Assembly: GCA_019635715.1 (NCBI GenBank)
Contig: JAHBYY010000031.1
Coordinates: 1 to 48,741 of the forward strand
DNA length: 48,741 bases
DNA from: Rhizobiaceae bacterium
GTDB taxonomy: Bacteria > Pseudomonadota > Alphaproteobacteria > Rhizobiales > Rhizobiaceae
Direction of reading: 5' to 3'
This document shows, piece by piece, positions 15,922-26,090 of the stretch (position 1 is its first letter; every line of letters starts with the position of its first letter). The translations under genes and the position numbers were made by a program. The notes below the pieces were generated by a model that was not told the origin of the DNA, did no database searches, and saw nothing but the letters and a program-made list of their open reading frames with translations.

Positions 15922-17450
15922 GCTGCTTTTCCTTCTCCTCGCACGATGGCGCGCATGATCTTCTCCTGGCTGGCGTCCGCCGCCGCCATCTCGCCGACGA
16001 TGCGTCCTTCATTCATGACGTAGATGCGGTCGGTGATGCCCAGCAATTCAGGCATCTCCGACGAGATGACGATGACGGCGCGGCCCTCGGCCGCGAGCCG
16101 CGCGATGATGGTGTAGATCTCGTACTTGGCGCCGACGTCGATGCCGCGCGTCGGCTCGTCAAGGATCAGGACTTGCGGGTTGGCGAACAGCCATTTGGAC
16201 AGAACCACCTTCTGCTGGTTGCCGCCCGAGAGGTTGCCCGTCATCTGGTAGACGCTCGACGCCCGGATGTTGGTCTTGCCGCGGTAGTCGTTGGCGGTGG
16301 CAAGCTCGCGCAAATCGTCGATCACGCCGTGCGTCGACACACCGCGGAGATTGGCCAGCGTGATGTTGTGCTTGATGTGGTCGATCAGGTTGAGGCCGTA
16401 GGTCTTGCGGTCCTCCGTGACGTAGGCGATGCCGTGTTCGATCGCCTTGCCCACCGTCGAGACGTCGATCGGCCTGCCCCTGAAGACGACTTCGCCGGTG
16501 ATGCCGCGCCCGTAGGAGCGCCCGAACAGGCTCATCGCGAACTCGGTGCGCCCGGCGCCCATCAGCCCGGCGATGCCGACCACCTCGCCCTTGCGCACAT
16601 TGAGGTCGATGCCCTTGATGACCTGCCGGTCGGCGTGCAGCGGATGATAGACCGACCAGTTCCTAACTTCGAAGACGATCTCGCCGATCTTGGGTTCACG
16701 TGGCGGATAGCGGTCGTCGAGCGAGCGGCCGACCATCGAGGTGATGATGCGATCCTCGGTGACATCCTGCCTGGCCAGCGTTTCGATGGTCCTGCCATCG
16801 CGAATGATCGTGACGTGATCGGCGACGCGGCTGACCTCGTTCAGCTTGTGCGAGATGAGGATGGAGGTGATGCCCTGGCGCTTGAACTCGAGCAGCAGGT
16901 CGAGCAGGCCCTGACTGTCCTTCTCGGAGAGGCTGGCCGTCGGCTCGTCGAGGATGAGCAGCCGCACTTCCTTGCTCAGCGCCTTGGCGATTTCCACGAG
17001 CTGCTGCTTGCCGACGCCGATATTGGTGATGAGCGTCTTGGGATCCTCGTTGAGGCCCACCTTCTTCAACAGGGCGCGCGTGCGGGCCTCGTTGGCGTTC
17101 CAGTCGATGACGCCGTATCTGGCGTGCTCGTTGCCGAGGAAGATGTTCTCGGCGATCGACAGCATCGGCACCAGCGCCAGTTCCTGGTGGATGATGACGA
17201 TGCCCTGATGTTCGCTGTCGTGGATGCCTTTGAAGTGGCAGTCCTGGCCGCGATAGATGATCTTGCCGTCATAGGTGCCCGAGGGATAGACGCCCGACAG
17301 CACCTTCATGAGTGTCGATTTGCCGGCGCCGTTCTCGCCGACGATGGCATGGATCTCACCCTCCTCGACCCTGAGATTGACGTTGGACAGCGCCTTGACG
17401 CCGGGAAACGTCTTGGTGATGTCGCGCATCTCCAAAATCGTCGAGGCCAT
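15918..17450 (-). CDS. gguA: Sugar ABC transporter ATP-binding protein (GguA/MmsA type)
   Basis: A 510-residue duplicated ATPase. First domain: Walker [13 protein letters not shown] and the Walker B region [11 protein letters not shown]. Second domain: the degenerate P-loop [10 protein letters not shown] usual in this family, signature [13 protein letters not shown] and Walker [13 protein letters not shown]. The ATG at 17450 starts [20 protein letters not shown], the usual N-terminus; GGAGGAG lies about 11 bp upstream. It is separated from chvE by 100 bp holding a hairpin (17505-17538), which probably lowers its expression relative to the binding protein. Confidence 0.93.
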   Translation of the reverse strand: MASTILEMRDITKTFPGVKALSNVNLRVEEGEIHAIVGENGAGKSTLMKVLSGVYPSGTYDGKIIYRGQDCHFKGIHDSEHQGIVIIHQELALVPMLSIAENIFLGNEHARYGVIDWNANEARTRALLKKVGLNEDPKTLITNIGVGKQQLVEIAKALSKEVRLLILDEPTASLSEKDSQGLLDLLLEFKRQGITSILISHKLNEVSRVADHVTIIRDGRTIETLARQDVTEDRIITSMVGRSLDDRYPPREPKIGEIVFEVRNWSVYHPLHADRQVIKGIDLNVRKGEVVGIAGLMGAGRTEFAMSLFGRSYGRGITGEVVFRGRPIDVSTVGKAIEHGIAYVTEDRKTYGLNLIDHIKHNITLANLRGVSTHGVIDDLRELATANDYRGKTNIRASSVYQMTGNLSGGNQQKVVLSKWLFANPQVLILDEPTRGIDVGAKYEIYTIIARLAAEGRAVIVISSEMPELLGITDRIYVMNEGRIVGEMAAADASQEKIMRAIVRGEGKAA

Positions 17451-17504
17451 TGGGAATGCCGCTCCTCCGATGTCCCGGAACAATACCGGGGCCGCCATGC
17501 AACG

Positions 17505-17539
17505 AAAAGGGCCCCGCACGCAGAGGCGGAGCCCTTTTT
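17505..17539 (-). terminator. Hairpin (partial terminator/RNA stabiliser) between chvE and gguA
   Basis: Two 13-nt arms (AAAAGGGCCCCGC and GCGGAGCCCTTTT on the plus strand) enclose an 8-nt loop. On the minus-strand RNA the single mismatch becomes a G-U pair, and the hairpin ends in a U-run. Its place just after the binding-protein gene is typical of differential expression in ABC importers. Confidence 0.7.
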
Positions 17540-17550
17540 GTCTCGATGCC

Positions 17551-18621
17551 TTACTTGAGCTCTTCGGCCTTGATGTAGCCGGAGTCGACGACCAGCGCCT
17601 GATAGTTCGACTTGTCGACCTCATGCGGCGTCAGCAGGATCGAGGGGACGATCTTGACGTCGTTGTTGTAGGTCTTCTCGTCGAGGCCTTCCGGCTTGCC
17701 GCCCGACAGGACCTTGTCGACCAGTTCGACCGTCGCCTTGGCCAGTTCGCGGGTGTCCTTGAACACGGTCGAATACTGTTCGCCCGAGATCAGCAGCTTG
17801 ACGGAGGCGGTCTCGGCGTCCTGGCCGGTCACGATCGGCCAGGGCTGGGCGTCGGTGCCGTAGCCGACGGCGCGCAGCGAGGCGGTGATGCCGCGCGACA
17901 GGCCGTCATAGGGCGAGAGCACGCCGTCGACGCGGCTGCCGTCCGAGTAGTTGGCGGACAGCAGGTTGTCCATGCGCGCCTGCGCCGTGGCCGCGAGCCA
18001 GCGCAGCGTGCCGACCTTGTCCATGCCGGTCTGGCCCGACTTGATGTTGATCGAGCCGTCATCGATCAGCGGCTGCAGGACGCTCATCGCGCCGTCATAA
18101 AAGAAGAACGCATTGTTGTCGTCCGGCGAGCCGCCGAACAGTTCGACGTTCCACGGCTTGGTGTCCGGGAAGCGCTCCTTGAGGCCCTTGACCAGCGAGT
18201 CGGCCTGAATCACGCCGACGCCGAAATTGTCGAAGGTCGTGTAGTAGTCGACATTCGCCGTCTTCTTGATCAGGCGATCGTAGGCGACGACGACGACACC
18301 GGCGTCGGCGGCCTTCTGCAGCGCATCCGACAGGGTGGTGCCGTCGATCGAGGCGATGATCAGCGCCTTCGGACCCTTGGTGATCTCGTTCTCGAGCTGG
18401 CTGAGCTGGTTCGGAATGTCGTCCTGCGCGTATTGCAGGTCGACCGTATAGCCCAGCGCCTCGAGCTGGGACTTGACGGCGTCGCCGTCGTTGATCCAGC
18501 GCTGCGACGTCTTGGTCGGCATCAGCACGCCGACGAGGCCCTTGTCCTGCGCATGCGCGGCGAGCGGCATGGTTGCAAGGCCGAGCGCCAGCGCGCCGAC
18601 CAATGCCTTGATGATTTTCAC
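17551..18621 (-). CDS. chvE: Periplasmic sugar-binding protein (ChvE-like)
   Basis: A 356-residue substrate-binding protein. It starts with GTG at 18621 (AAGGGAG upstream) and has a signal peptide ending in PLAAHA after residue 24. The mature protein opens [20 protein letters not shown] and contains [40 protein letters not shown] and [14 protein letters not shown], close to the ChvE/XylF group. ChvE binds several aldoses, including L-arabinose, D-galactose and D-glucose. It is the first gene of the transporter operon and is divergent from the LysR regulator. Confidence 0.92.
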   Translation of the reverse strand: MKIIKALVGALALGLATMPLAAHAQDKGLVGVLMPTKTSQRWINDGDAVKSQLEALGYTVDLQYAQDDIPNQLSQLENEITKGPKALIIASIDGTTLSDALQKAADAGVVVVAYDRLIKKTANVDYYTTFDNFGVGVIQADSLVKGLKERFPDTKPWNVELFGGSPDDNNAFFFYDGAMSVLQPLIDDGSINIKSGQTGMDKVGTLRWLAATAQARMDNLLSANYSDGSRVDGVLSPYDGLSRGITASLRAVGYGTDAQPWPIVTGQDAETASVKLLISGEQYSTVFKDTRELAKATVELVDKVLSGGKPEGLDEKTYNNDVKIVPSILLTPHEVDKSNYQALVVDSGYIKAEELK

Positions 18622-18851
18622 GATAGGTCTCCCTTGTTGCGATTTCTGTCGGCCGAAGCAGGCGTCAGCAATTGTCCGCCTGCATGGCGGATTGGTTATT
18701 CAGGCTTTGCTTCGGAGTCCTCCCAAAGCGCGTCCACGCGCCCGAGGTCTCTTGCCTGCGCATTTGCGCGACGGCAGGCCTTTGCGATGGACCGGTTGAC
18801 CCTCGGTTGAAGGCCTATATCTGTCAAGTCAGTTTTCCGACGGTTGATATA

Positions 18852-18868
18852 TCGAAAATGTAATACTA
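18852..18868. promoter_or_regulatory. Possible regulator-binding motif between chvE and the LysR gene
   Basis: TCGAAAATGTAATACTA lies in a markedly AT-rich patch within the 282-bp divergent region. A similar sequence, TTCAAAAGTCGTACTA, lies upstream of the GguC-type gene at 19953-19968. A shared operator for the LysR-type regulator is an inference. Confidence 0.35.
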
Positions 18869-18903
18869 GGCTCTGCCCCTGCGTCACCACGGAGAGGGGC
18901 GGG

Positions 18904-19929
18904 ATGGAACCACACCGATTTTTTTCGGGACCCGGCAAAAATGACGCGGATCGCCTGCTGGGACAGCGGCTGAAGCTCGTCCACATGCGGCTGATCGTGG
19001 CGCTGGAGGAGTTCGGGCAGGTCAGCGCCGCGGCGCAACTGCTCGGCATGTCGCAGCCTGCCGCATCGCGCATGATCACCGACATGGAACGCATCCTGAA
19101 GGTTCCGCTGTGCGAGCGCCGGACGCGCGGCGTGCGGCTCACCGCCTATGGCGAGACGCTGGCGCGGCGGGCGCGGGCGATCCTCATCGAGTTCCGCGAG
19201 GCCGACCGCGAGATCTCCGACCTGCGCGCCGGCCGGGGCGGGGCGGTCTCGATCGGTTGCGTCACCGCACCGGCGATCGAGCTGGCGATCCCGGCCATCG
19301 CCGCCATGCGCGAGGACAATCCGCGCGTCGAGTTCGCCATCAAGATCGACACCAGCGCGGTGCTGGGACGCGAGCTGCTGGCCTCGCACCACGACTTCAT
19401 CATCGCCCGCATTCCCGACGATCTCGATCCGGGCCAGTTCGAGGCGCGCGAGATCGAGGCGGAAACCGTCTGCTTCGTCGTCAGGCGCGGACACCCGATC
19501 CTGCACCGCGGCGTCATCGATGCGGCGCGGATGGCGGAGTATGACTGGGTCTTCCAGCCGCAGGGCTCGCTGATGCGGCGCACCGTCGAGCAGTTCTTCG
19601 TCCGGCGCAACGTCCGGCCGCCGCATCGGGTGCTCAACACCAGCTCCATGCTGCTGACGCTGGTGATGATCACCCAGTCCAACGCGATCGCTCCCGTTTC
19701 GGTCCAGGTGGGGCAGTTCCTCATCGACGAGAAGGGCCTGGGCGGCGCCATCGAGCGGCTGCCGGTCGAGTTCGGCCTCTCGGTGCAGCCCTACAGCCTG
19801 ATCAGGCTGCGCGACCGCGAGCTGTCGCTGACGGCTTCGGCGCTGTGGGACGGCATCGTTGACCTGATCGGCAACCGCCGGGACGGTTTTCCGCAGTTTC
19901 CTGCCGGGCTGGATATCCTCGCCGACTGA
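18904..19929 (+). CDS. gbpR: LysR-family regulator (GbpR-like)
   Basis: A 341-residue LysR-type regulator. The N-terminal winged helix is LKLVHMRLIVALEEFGQVSA, then AAQLLGMSQPAASRMITDME with CERRTRGVRLTAYGETL. The C-terminal two-thirds is the effector domain. The ATG at 18904 follows GAGAGGGGCGGG. It is divergent from chvE, the same arrangement as gbpR-chvE in Agrobacterium, where the regulator controls the binding protein in response to sugars. Downstream lies the GguC-type gene on the same strand. The specific sugar signal is unknown. Confidence 0.85.
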   Translation: MEPHRFFSGPGKNDADRLLGQRLKLVHMRLIVALEEFGQVSAAAQLLGMSQPAASRMITDMERILKVPLCERRTRGVRLTAYGETLARRARAILIEFREADREISDLRAGRGGAVSIGCVTAPAIELAIPAIAAMREDNPRVEFAIKIDTSAVLGRELLASHHDFIIARIPDDLDPGQFEAREIEAETVCFVVRRGHPILHRGVIDAARMAEYDWVFQPQGSLMRRTVEQFFVRRNVRPPHRVLNTSSMLLTLVMITQSNAIAPVSVQVGQFLIDEKGLGGAIERLPVEFGLSVQPYSLIRLRDRELSLTASALWDGIVDLIGNRRDGFPQFPAGLDILAD

Positions 19930-19952
19930 TCGGGCGGCGCGGCTTCCCAACG

Positions 19953-19968
19953 TTCAAAAGTCGTACTA
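19953..19968. promoter_or_regulatory. Possible regulator-binding motif upstream of the GguC-type gene
   Basis: TTCAAAAGTCGTACTA lies 70 bp before the ATG at 20038 and resembles 18852-18868 near chvE. The stretch is AT-rich in an otherwise GC-rich region. It suggests that the transporter and catabolic genes share a regulator. Confidence 0.3.
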
Positions 19969-20037
19969 TATGCCTTTTCCAATCGCCCATGCGGCTCAAG
20001 AACACAGGGAGGGACCGGTCCGCCGGTCTTTGCAGGG

Positions 20038-21030
20038 ATGGCGCTGAGACTGATCCAACTGAAGGTTGACGGCGCGCGGCGTGTCGCGGCGCTCTCCGAT
20101 GCCGGCGATGCGCGGCTGGTCAACGGCGTCGCGACCACCTACGACCTCGCGCTGAAGGCGATCGCCGCCGGAACAGGTCTCGAAGAGGCGGTGAAGTCGG
20201 CCGGAACCGGCGAGGCGGTCGACGTCGATGCCGCGCTGAAAGCCGGCACCGTGCTGGCGCCGATCGACCATCCTGACACCTCGCATCTCATCCTCGCCGG
20301 CACCGGCCTGACCCATCTCGGCTCGGCGGAGGGACGCGACAAGATGCACAAGGCGGCCGCCTCGGCGGAGAAGCCGACCGATTCCATGCGGATGTTCCTG
20401 ATGGGCGTGGAGGGCGGCAAGCCGAAGCCGGGCGAAGTCGGCGCGCAGCCGGAATGGTTCTACAAGGGCGACGGCACCAGCGTCGTCGGACCGGAGGCGC
20501 CGCTGACGTCGCCGGCCTTCGCGCTCGACGGCGGCGAGGAGCCGGAGATCGCGGCGATCTACGTGATCGGTCCGGACGGCACGCCGTTCCGGCTGGGATA
20601 CGCGCTCGGCAACGAGTTCTCAGACCACGTCACGGAGCGCCACAACTATCTGTGGCTGGCGCATTCCAAGCTGCGGCAGGCCTCGATCGGGCCGGAACTG
20701 CTGGTCGGCCCGCTGCCCGGCCATGTTGAGGGATCTTCGCGCATCCGCCGTGGCGGCGAGGTGATCTGGGAGAAGCCGTTCCTGTCCGGCGAGGACAACA
20801 TGTCCCACACGATCGCCAATCTCGAGCACCATCATTTCAAGTACGAACTGTTCCGCCGGCCGGGCGACGTGCATGTCCACTTCTTCGGAACGGCGACCCT
20901 GTCGTTCTCGGACGGCATCAAGCCGGAGACGAGCGACGTGTTCGAGATCGAGGCCAAGCCGTTCCGCTTCCCGCTGCGCAACCGGCTGGACGTCGCGGCG
21001 GAATCGCCGGCGACCGTGAAGGCGCTGTAA
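20038..21030 (+). CDS. gguC: AraD1/GguC family protein (FAH fold)
   Basis: A 330-residue protein. RLIQLKVDGARRVAALSDAG at the N-terminus and TSHLILAGTGLTHLGSAEGR, PEWFYKGDGTSVVGP and GNEFSDHVTERHNYLWLAHS identify the AraD1/GguC branch of the fumarylacetoacetate-hydrolase superfamily. Members are linked to the step after sugar-acid dehydration (2-keto-3-deoxy-pentonate conversion), although the Agrobacterium GguC itself was named from the chvE operon. Here it lies between the regulator and the sugar dehydrogenase, which supports a role in L-arabinose or galactose breakdown. The precise reaction is an inference. Confidence 0.85.
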   Translation: MALRLIQLKVDGARRVAALSDAGDARLVNGVATTYDLALKAIAAGTGLEEAVKSAGTGEAVDVDAALKAGTVLAPIDHPDTSHLILAGTGLTHLGSAEGRDKMHKAAASAEKPTDSMRMFLMGVEGGKPKPGEVGAQPEWFYKGDGTSVVGPEAPLTSPAFALDGGEEPEIAAIYVIGPDGTPFRLGYALGNEFSDHVTERHNYLWLAHSKLRQASIGPELLVGPLPGHVEGSSRIRRGGEVIWEKPFLSGEDNMSHTIANLEHHHFKYELFRRPGDVHVHFFGTATLSFSDGIKPETSDVFEIEAKPFRFPLRNRLDVAAESPATVKAL

Positions 21031-21095
21031 GGGGGGGCGGCTGGATGCGGGTGTGCTTTGCAGACCTTTCCGAGACCGTCGGCATGCGTCGCCAT

Positions 21096-21167
21096 CGTTC
21101 CGGCATGGATCCTAGGGCGGAGCAGGCGCGGAGCGGCTGCGGAGACCCTAGGATCCATGCCGGAACG
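21096..21167. repeat. Palindromic repeat, family A
   Basis: Perfect 22-bp inverted arms, beginning CGTTCCGGCATGGATCC and ending GGATCCATGCCGGAACG, flank a 28-bp GC-rich centre. The same terminal sequence occurs in the larger repeat at 24130-24311, so this is a dispersed family. It lies in the 187-bp gap between the GguC-type and dehydrogenase genes and could form a stable hairpin in the transcript. Confidence 0.85.
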
Positions 21168-21217
21168 TTGCGGCAGTGCGCGGGCGGTCCGTACCGCCCT
21201 AGCGAGCGGGCGCAGCG

Positions 21218-22144
21218 ATGACCCCCATCCGCATCGGCATCGTCGGCGTCGGCAAGATCGCCTGCGACCAGCATGTGCCGTCGATCCGCGCCAATCCGGC
21301 GTTCCGGCTCGTCGGCACGGCGAGCCGCAACGCCGCGATCGAGGGCGTGCCGAACTTCCCGGACATCGATTCGCTACTTGAAGGCGTCGACCTCGACGCG
21401 GTCGCGCTGTGCGTGCCGCCGGGACCGCGCCACGACATGGCGCTGCGTGCGCTTGTCGCCGGCAAGCATGTGCTGCTGGAAAAGCCGCCGGGCGCGACGC
21501 TCAGCGAACTCGACGATCTGGTTGCGGCGGCGGGACGTGAAAAGGTCTCGCTGTTTGCCACCTGGCATTCGCGCCATGCCGCCGGCGTTGCCGCCGCAAA
21601 GGCGTGGCTGGCAACGCGCATGGTGCGGCGCATGCAGGTCGACTGGAAGGAAGACGTGCGGCGCTGGCATCCGGGCCAGGCCTGGATCTGGGAGCCGGGC
21701 GGATTCGGCGTCTTCGATCCCGGCATCAACGCGCTGTCGATCGTCAGCGAGATCCTGCCGAAGCCGATCCACCTGACCTCGGCGACGCTGCTGTTTCCGG
21801 GCAACAGGGCGCAGCCGATCGCCGCCGATCTGGCCTTCGCCGATGCCGACGGCGACGATCGCGTCATGGCGACGTTCGACTGGCGCCAGACCGGCCCGCA
21901 GACCTGGACGATCACCGCGTCGACCGACGACGGCGACCTCGTCCTCGAAAACGGCGGCGCGAAGCTGACGATCGGCGACGACCTCGTGGTCGACGGCGCA
22001 GACGTGGAATATGCCGGCATCTACCGGCGTTTCGCCGCACTTGTCGGGCAGGGTGAGAGCGACGTCGACCTTCGACCGCTGCGCCATGTCGCTGACGCCT
22101 TCATGATCGGCCGCCACGTGCGAACCGACGATTTCGACGACTGA
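21218..22144 (+). CDS. araA: Gfo/Idh/MocA sugar 1-dehydrogenase (L-arabinose or D-galactose)
   Basis: A 308-residue NAD(P)-dependent oxidoreductase. Rossmann motif [17 protein letters not shown]; the EKPPGA motif with Lys89; then [20 protein letters not shown] and [14 protein letters not shown]. Lys89, Glu145, His151, Asp167 and Asn171 sit exactly two positions before the corresponding residues I recall for Azospirillum brasilense L-arabinose 1-dehydrogenase. It oxidises the aldose to its lactone, the first step of the non-phosphorylative route. D-galactose is also likely accepted. The symbol follows the Azospirillum pathway naming and should not be confused with arabinose isomerase. Confidence 0.85.
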   Translation: MTPIRIGIVGVGKIACDQHVPSIRANPAFRLVGTASRNAAIEGVPNFPDIDSLLEGVDLDAVALCVPPGPRHDMALRALVAGKHVLLEKPPGATLSELDDLVAAAGREKVSLFATWHSRHAAGVAAAKAWLATRMVRRMQVDWKEDVRRWHPGQAWIWEPGGFGVFDPGINALSIVSEILPKPIHLTSATLLFPGNRAQPIAADLAFADADGDDRVMATFDWRQTGPQTWTITASTDDGDLVLENGGAKLTIGDDLVVDGADVEYAGIYRRFAALVGQGESDVDLRPLRHVADAFMIGRHVRTDDFDD

Positions 22145-22179
22145 AAACATACCAGCAGGAAACGCCAGGACCCAAGCCC

Positions 22180-24003
22180 ATGAAAAAGCCAGGAAACGGA
22201 GCGAGTCACATCAACGGGACCAAGCCGATGCGCCGTTCGCAGGCATGGTTCGACAACCCCGGCAACCCCGACATGACGGCGCTCTATCTCGAGCGCTACA
22301 TGAATTTCGGGTTGAGCCAGGCCGAGCTGCAGTCCGGCAAGCCGATCATCGGCATCGCCCAGACGGGCTCGGACCTGTCGCCGTGCAACCGCCACCACCT
22401 GGAACTCGCCAAGCGGGTGCGCGAAGGCATCCGCGAGGCCGGCGGCATCGCCCTCGAATTCCCGGTCCATCCGATCCAGGAGACCGGCAAGCGCCCGACC
22501 GCCGGTCTGGACCGCAACCTCGCCTATCTCGGGCTGGTCGAGGTTCTGTACGGCTATCCGCTCGACGGCGTGGTGCTGACCATCGGCTGCGACAAGACCA
22601 CGCCGGCCTGCCTGATGGCGGCGGCGACGGTCAACATCCCGGCGATCGCCCTGTCGGTCGGCCCGATGCTGAACGGCTGGTTCCGCGGCGAGCGCACCGG
22701 CTCCGGCACGATCGTCTGGAAGGCCCGCGAGATGATGGCGGCCGGCGAGATCGACTATGCCGGCTTCGTGGCGCTTGTCGCATCGTCGGCACCTTCGACG
22801 GGCTACTGCAACACGATGGGCACGGCGACAACGATGAACAGCCTGGCGGAAGCGCTGGGCATGCAGCTTCCGGGTTCCGCCGCCATTCCGGCGCCGCACC
22901 GCGACCGTGGGGAGATTTCCTACCTGACGGGCCGGCGGATCGTCGAGATGGTCGAGGAGGACCTTAAGCCCTCCGACATCCTGACCAAGGACGCCTTCGT
23001 CAACGCGATCCGCGTGAACTCAGCGATCGGCGGCTCGACCAATGCGCCGATCCACCTCAACGGCCTGGCGCGCCATGTCGGCGTCGAACTGTCGATCGAC
23101 GACTGGCAGACCTATGGCGAGGAGATCCCGCTGCTGGTCAACTTGCAGCCGGCCGGCGAGTATCTCGGCGAGGACTATCACCATGCCGGCGGCGTGCCCG
23201 CCGTGGTCAACCAGTTGATGAGCCGCGGCCTGATCGCCGAACACGCCATGACGGTCAACGGCAAGACGATGGGCGAGAACTGCCGCAATGCGCGGATCGA
23301 GGACGAGAAGGTCATCCGTCCGATCGACAAGCCGCTGAAGGAGCACGCCGGATTCCGCGTTCTGCGCGGCAACCTGTTCGATTCGGCGATCATGAAGCTC
23401 AGCGTCATCTCGCCGGAGTTCCGCGAGCGCTATCTGTCCAACCCCAAGGACCCCAACGCCTTCGAGGGGCCGGCCGTGGTGTTCGACGGTCCGGAGGACT
23501 ATCACGCCCGCATCGACAATCCCGAGCTGAACATCGACGAGCACACCGTGCTGTTCATGCGCGGCGCCGGCCCGATCGGCTATCCGGGCGCGGCGGAGGT
23601 GGTGAACATGCGCGCGCCGGACTATCTGCTGAAGCGCGGAGTCCACTCGCTGCCGTGCATCGGCGACGGCCGCCAGTCGGGCACGTCGGGTTCGCCGTCG
23701 ATCCTCAACGCGTCGCCGGAAGCTGCCGCGGGCGGTGGTCTCGCAATCCTCAGGACAGGCGACCGGGTGCGCATCGACATCGGCAAGGGCACAGCCGACA
23801 TCCTGATCTCCGACGCGGAGCTGGACAAGCGCCGCGCCGAGTTGAAGGCCGATGGCGGCTATAAGTACCCCGACCACCAGACGCCTTGGCAGGAGATCCA
23901 GCGCGGCCTGGTCGGCCAGATGTCGACGGGCGCGGTGCTCGAGCCGGCGGTGGCCTACCAGCGCATCGCCCAGACCAAGGGCATTCCGCGCGACAACCAC
24001 TGA
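22180..24003 (+). CDS. araC: IlvD/Edd-family sugar acid dehydratase (L-arabonate type)
   Basis: A 607-residue dehydratase removing water from a sugar acid to give a 2-keto-3-deoxy acid. Likely [2Fe-2S] ligands are Cys69 (SDLSPCN), Cys137 ([10 protein letters not shown]) and Cys210 (STGYCNTMG). Their spacing matches what I recall for Rhizobium arabinonate dehydratase. [14 protein letters not shown] and the active-site region [16 protein letters not shown] are also present. It follows the sugar dehydrogenase by 35 bp. Together with the transporter and the GguC-type protein it outlines L-arabinose (or galactose) oxidation. Xylonate or galactonate remain possible substrates. The symbol follows Azospirillum usage (not the E. 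coli regulator). Confidence 0.87.
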   Translation: MKKPGNGASHINGTKPMRRSQAWFDNPGNPDMTALYLERYMNFGLSQAELQSGKPIIGIAQTGSDLSPCNRHHLELAKRVREGIREAGGIALEFPVHPIQETGKRPTAGLDRNLAYLGLVEVLYGYPLDGVVLTIGCDKTTPACLMAAATVNIPAIALSVGPMLNGWFRGERTGSGTIVWKAREMMAAGEIDYAGFVALVASSAPSTGYCNTMGTATTMNSLAEALGMQLPGSAAIPAPHRDRGEISYLTGRRIVEMVEEDLKPSDILTKDAFVNAIRVNSAIGGSTNAPIHLNGLARHVGVELSIDDWQTYGEEIPLLVNLQPAGEYLGEDYHHAGGVPAVVNQLMSRGLIAEHAMTVNGKTMGENCRNARIEDEKVIRPIDKPLKEHAGFRVLRGNLFDSAIMKLSVISPEFRERYLSNPKDPNAFEGPAVVFDGPEDYHARIDNPELNIDEHTVLFMRGAGPIGYPGAAEVVNMRAPDYLLKRGVHSLPCIGDGRQSGTSGSPSILNASPEAAAGGGLAILRTGDRVRIDIGKGTADILISDAELDKRRAELKADGGYKYPDHQTPWQEIQRGLVGQMSTGAVLEPAVAYQRIAQTKGIPRDNH

Positions 24004-24129
24004 GGGATGCCGATGGCGATCGCGGGGCGGGCAGTTGCGGGTGGCGGCGGCTTCGGGCCGGTGCCGCTCGTGTCGCTGTCTGCGACGGCGGCGATCGCGA
24101 GGTTTGCACCGAGGGTGTGGGGTTTGACC

Positions 24130-24311
24130 GTTCAGGCATGGAACCTAGGGTCTGCACCTCGCTTCGCTCGGCTTCGCCCTAGGATGGCGAAGGAGAGATT
24201 CGTTCCGGCAAAACCCTTGCGTCGCCGATTTGCTGCGAACCTCGATGCCTTCGTCATCCTCGGGCGAAGCCGAGCGAAGCGAGGCGCAGACCCGGGGATC
24301 CATGCCGGAAC
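24130..24311. repeat. Large imperfect palindrome, family A
   Basis: Arms of about 64 bp (24130-24193 and 24248-24311) are inverted copies with a few mismatches, sharing CTCGCTTCGCTCGGCTTCGC and outer ends GGCATGGA / TCCATGCC. The outer end matches the 21096-21167 repeat. It accounts for most of the 434-bp gap between the dehydratase and the GntR-type regulator; no convincing gene is seen in the remainder. Confidence 0.85.
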
Positions 24312-24437
24312 GACTGCCGGGTACGCCAGCGGGGCAGGCATGTGCATGCCACCCCACGAGGATTCGTCGCCGGTATGCATCACATGGCGGTCCGGCGTCC
24401 GCAGACACCCTTCCTAGGAGGCGCACGAACGACGTCA

Positions 24438-25199
24438 ATGGGCCTGCTTCAGACGATGATTTCCGGCCAGCGGCTGCGCACCAACCATGCGCAGATCGTC
24501 GACACGCTCGGTCGGGACATCATCGCCGGCAGGATTCCGACCGGATCGACGCTGCCCGGCGACGCCGAGCTGATCGAGCGGTTCGGTGTGTCCCGCACCG
24601 TGCTCCGCGAAGCGCTCAAGACGCTCGCTGCCAAGGGCCTGATCGTGCCGCGGGCGCGCATCGGGACACGCGTCACCGAGCGCCGGACCTGGAGCCTGTT
24701 CGACGCGGACGTGCTCAACTGGCATTTCGACAGCGGCATCGACGACGAATTCCTCGTCCATATCAGCGAGATCCGGCTGGCCTTCGAGCCGTTCGCCGCC
24801 AGGCTGGCCGCCGAGAAGGCGACGGCGGACGACTGCGCGCTGCTGTATCGGCTGGCCGACGACCTCGGCGACGAGGCCCACAGCGCCGAAAGCCATGCGA
24901 TGGCCGACCTGCGCTTCCATCTGGCGATCGTCGAGGCGTCGCGAAATCCGTTCATGCGCTCGGTCGGCAATCTGATCGAGGCGGCGCTGGTCGGCGTGTT
25001 CAAGCTGAGTTCTCCGACAGCCGATCCCGAAACGGTGCGGATGACGCGGATGACGCATCGACGGATCGCCGACGCGGTCGCGGCGCGCAATCCCGACCAG
25101 GCCTTCGAGGCGATGCAGTTCGTCATCATCAACGGGCTCGAACGGGTGCGGCTGGCGCTGCGCCGGCCGGGCGCCGAAAGGTTGGCGGTGCTCAACTGA
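24438..25199 (+). CDS. FadR-subfamily GntR regulator
   Basis: A 253-residue regulator. The N-terminal winged helix shows GRDIIAGRIPTGSTLPGDAE, then LIERFGVSRTVLREALKTLA and GLIVPRARIGTRVTER. The all-helical FCD domain follows (EIRLAFEPFAARLAAEKAT, DLRFHLAIVEASRNPF and a conserved second histidine in MTHRRIADAVAARN). It probably senses a sugar acid or keto acid and represses the adjacent catabolic genes. The ATG at 24438 begins MGLLQTMISGQRL; AGGAGG lies about 15 bp upstream, a little far, so the start is not certain. Confidence 0.87.
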   Translation: MGLLQTMISGQRLRTNHAQIVDTLGRDIIAGRIPTGSTLPGDAELIERFGVSRTVLREALKTLAAKGLIVPRARIGTRVTERRTWSLFDADVLNWHFDSGIDDEFLVHISEIRLAFEPFAARLAAEKATADDCALLYRLADDLGDEAHSAESHAMADLRFHLAIVEASRNPFMRSVGNLIEAALVGVFKLSSPTADPETVRMTRMTHRRIADAVAARNPDQAFEAMQFVIINGLERVRLALRRPGAERLAVLN

Positions 25200-25211
25200 G
25201 GCCGCCCCGGC

Positions 25212-26090
25212 TCAGGGATCGGGGACGGGCGTGATGCTCGGGCGGCGCCCGCCGAGGTTGAGCAGATTGCCGGCGAGGATCAGCGCGGCGCCGAGCAGCG
25301 TCAGCAGGTCGACCGTTTCCGAATAGACGAGCCAGCCGAGAGCGGCGGTCGCCGGCACCCGCAGGAAATCCATCGGGACGACGACGGTGGCGTCGGCGCT
25401 GGCCAGCGCGCGCGCCGTGCAATAATGCGCGTAGGAGCCCCCGAAGGCGATCATGACGATCCACGGCCAGACATCGTGCGGCGGTGTCTTCCAGACCAGG
25501 AAGGCCGGCACCAGTCCGATCAGAGACTGGATCAGCAGCATCCAGAAGATGATCGTGACGACCGAGTCGGTGCGGGTCAGCGCCTTGGTGGTGGTGTAGG
25601 AGATGGCGAAGGCGACGGCGGCGATCAGCACGACCAACTGGCCGGTCGATACGCTGTCGACCCCGGGTCGCACGATGATCAGCACGCCGAGCAGGCCGAC
25701 CAGCACGGCGCCCGACTTCCAGACGGTCATGCGCTCGCCGAGGAAGGTGACGGCGAGGATCGCGGTCCAGATCGGAGCGGTGAACTCGATCGAGATCACC
25801 TGCGCCAGAGGAATCATCGAGAGGGCGAGGAGCCAGGTGAACTGGCCGCAAAAGTGGGCGATGTTGCGCCCGACATGCAGGAGCGGCCGCCGCGTGCGCA
25901 TGGCGCGCAGCCCGCCGGCCCGGTAGACGAGCGGATAGAGCATCAGCAGGCCGATGATCGAACGCATCTCCATCACCTGGAACACGTCGAGCCGGCTGGT
26001 CGTCTCGCGGCCGGCCCAGGTCATGAGAATCATGCAGGCGAGCGAACCGCCCATCCAGAAGGCGGCTCGGAGGTAGGGGGAGGCGATCAT
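25212..26090 (-). CDS. EamA/DMT-family transporter
   Basis: A 292-residue protein with about ten predicted helices in two EamA repeats, for example QVISIEFTAPIWTAILAVTF with LGERMTVWKSGAVLVGLLGV, and the second-half counterpart VVVPMDFLRVPATAALGWLV with YSETVDLLTLLGAALILAGN. Such proteins are usually metabolite exporters; the substrate cannot be read from the sequence. It converges on the GntR-type regulator with a 12-bp gap and is divergent from the SH3 protein. Confidence 0.88.
   Translation of the reverse strand: MIASPYLRAAFWMGGSLACMILMTWAGRETTSRLDVFQVMEMRSIIGLLMLYPLVYRAGGLRAMRTRRPLLHVGRNIAHFCGQFTWLLALSMIPLAQVISIEFTAPIWTAILAVTFLGERMTVWKSGAVLVGLLGVLIIVRPGVDSVSTGQLVVLIAAVAFAISYTTTKALTRTDSVVTIIFWMLLIQSLIGLVPAFLVWKTPPHDVWPWIVMIAFGGSYAHYCTARALASADATVVVPMDFLRVPATAALGWLVYSETVDLLTLLGAALILAGNLLNLGGRRPSITPVPDP

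Noticed and set aside
15897-17558. Plus-strand open frame of 553 codons opposite gguA
   Set aside because: Antisense to a clear ABC ATPase; no domain.
24007-24417. Possible 136-residue gene after the dehydratase
   Set aside because: Mostly made of the family-A palindrome; no ribosome site or family match.
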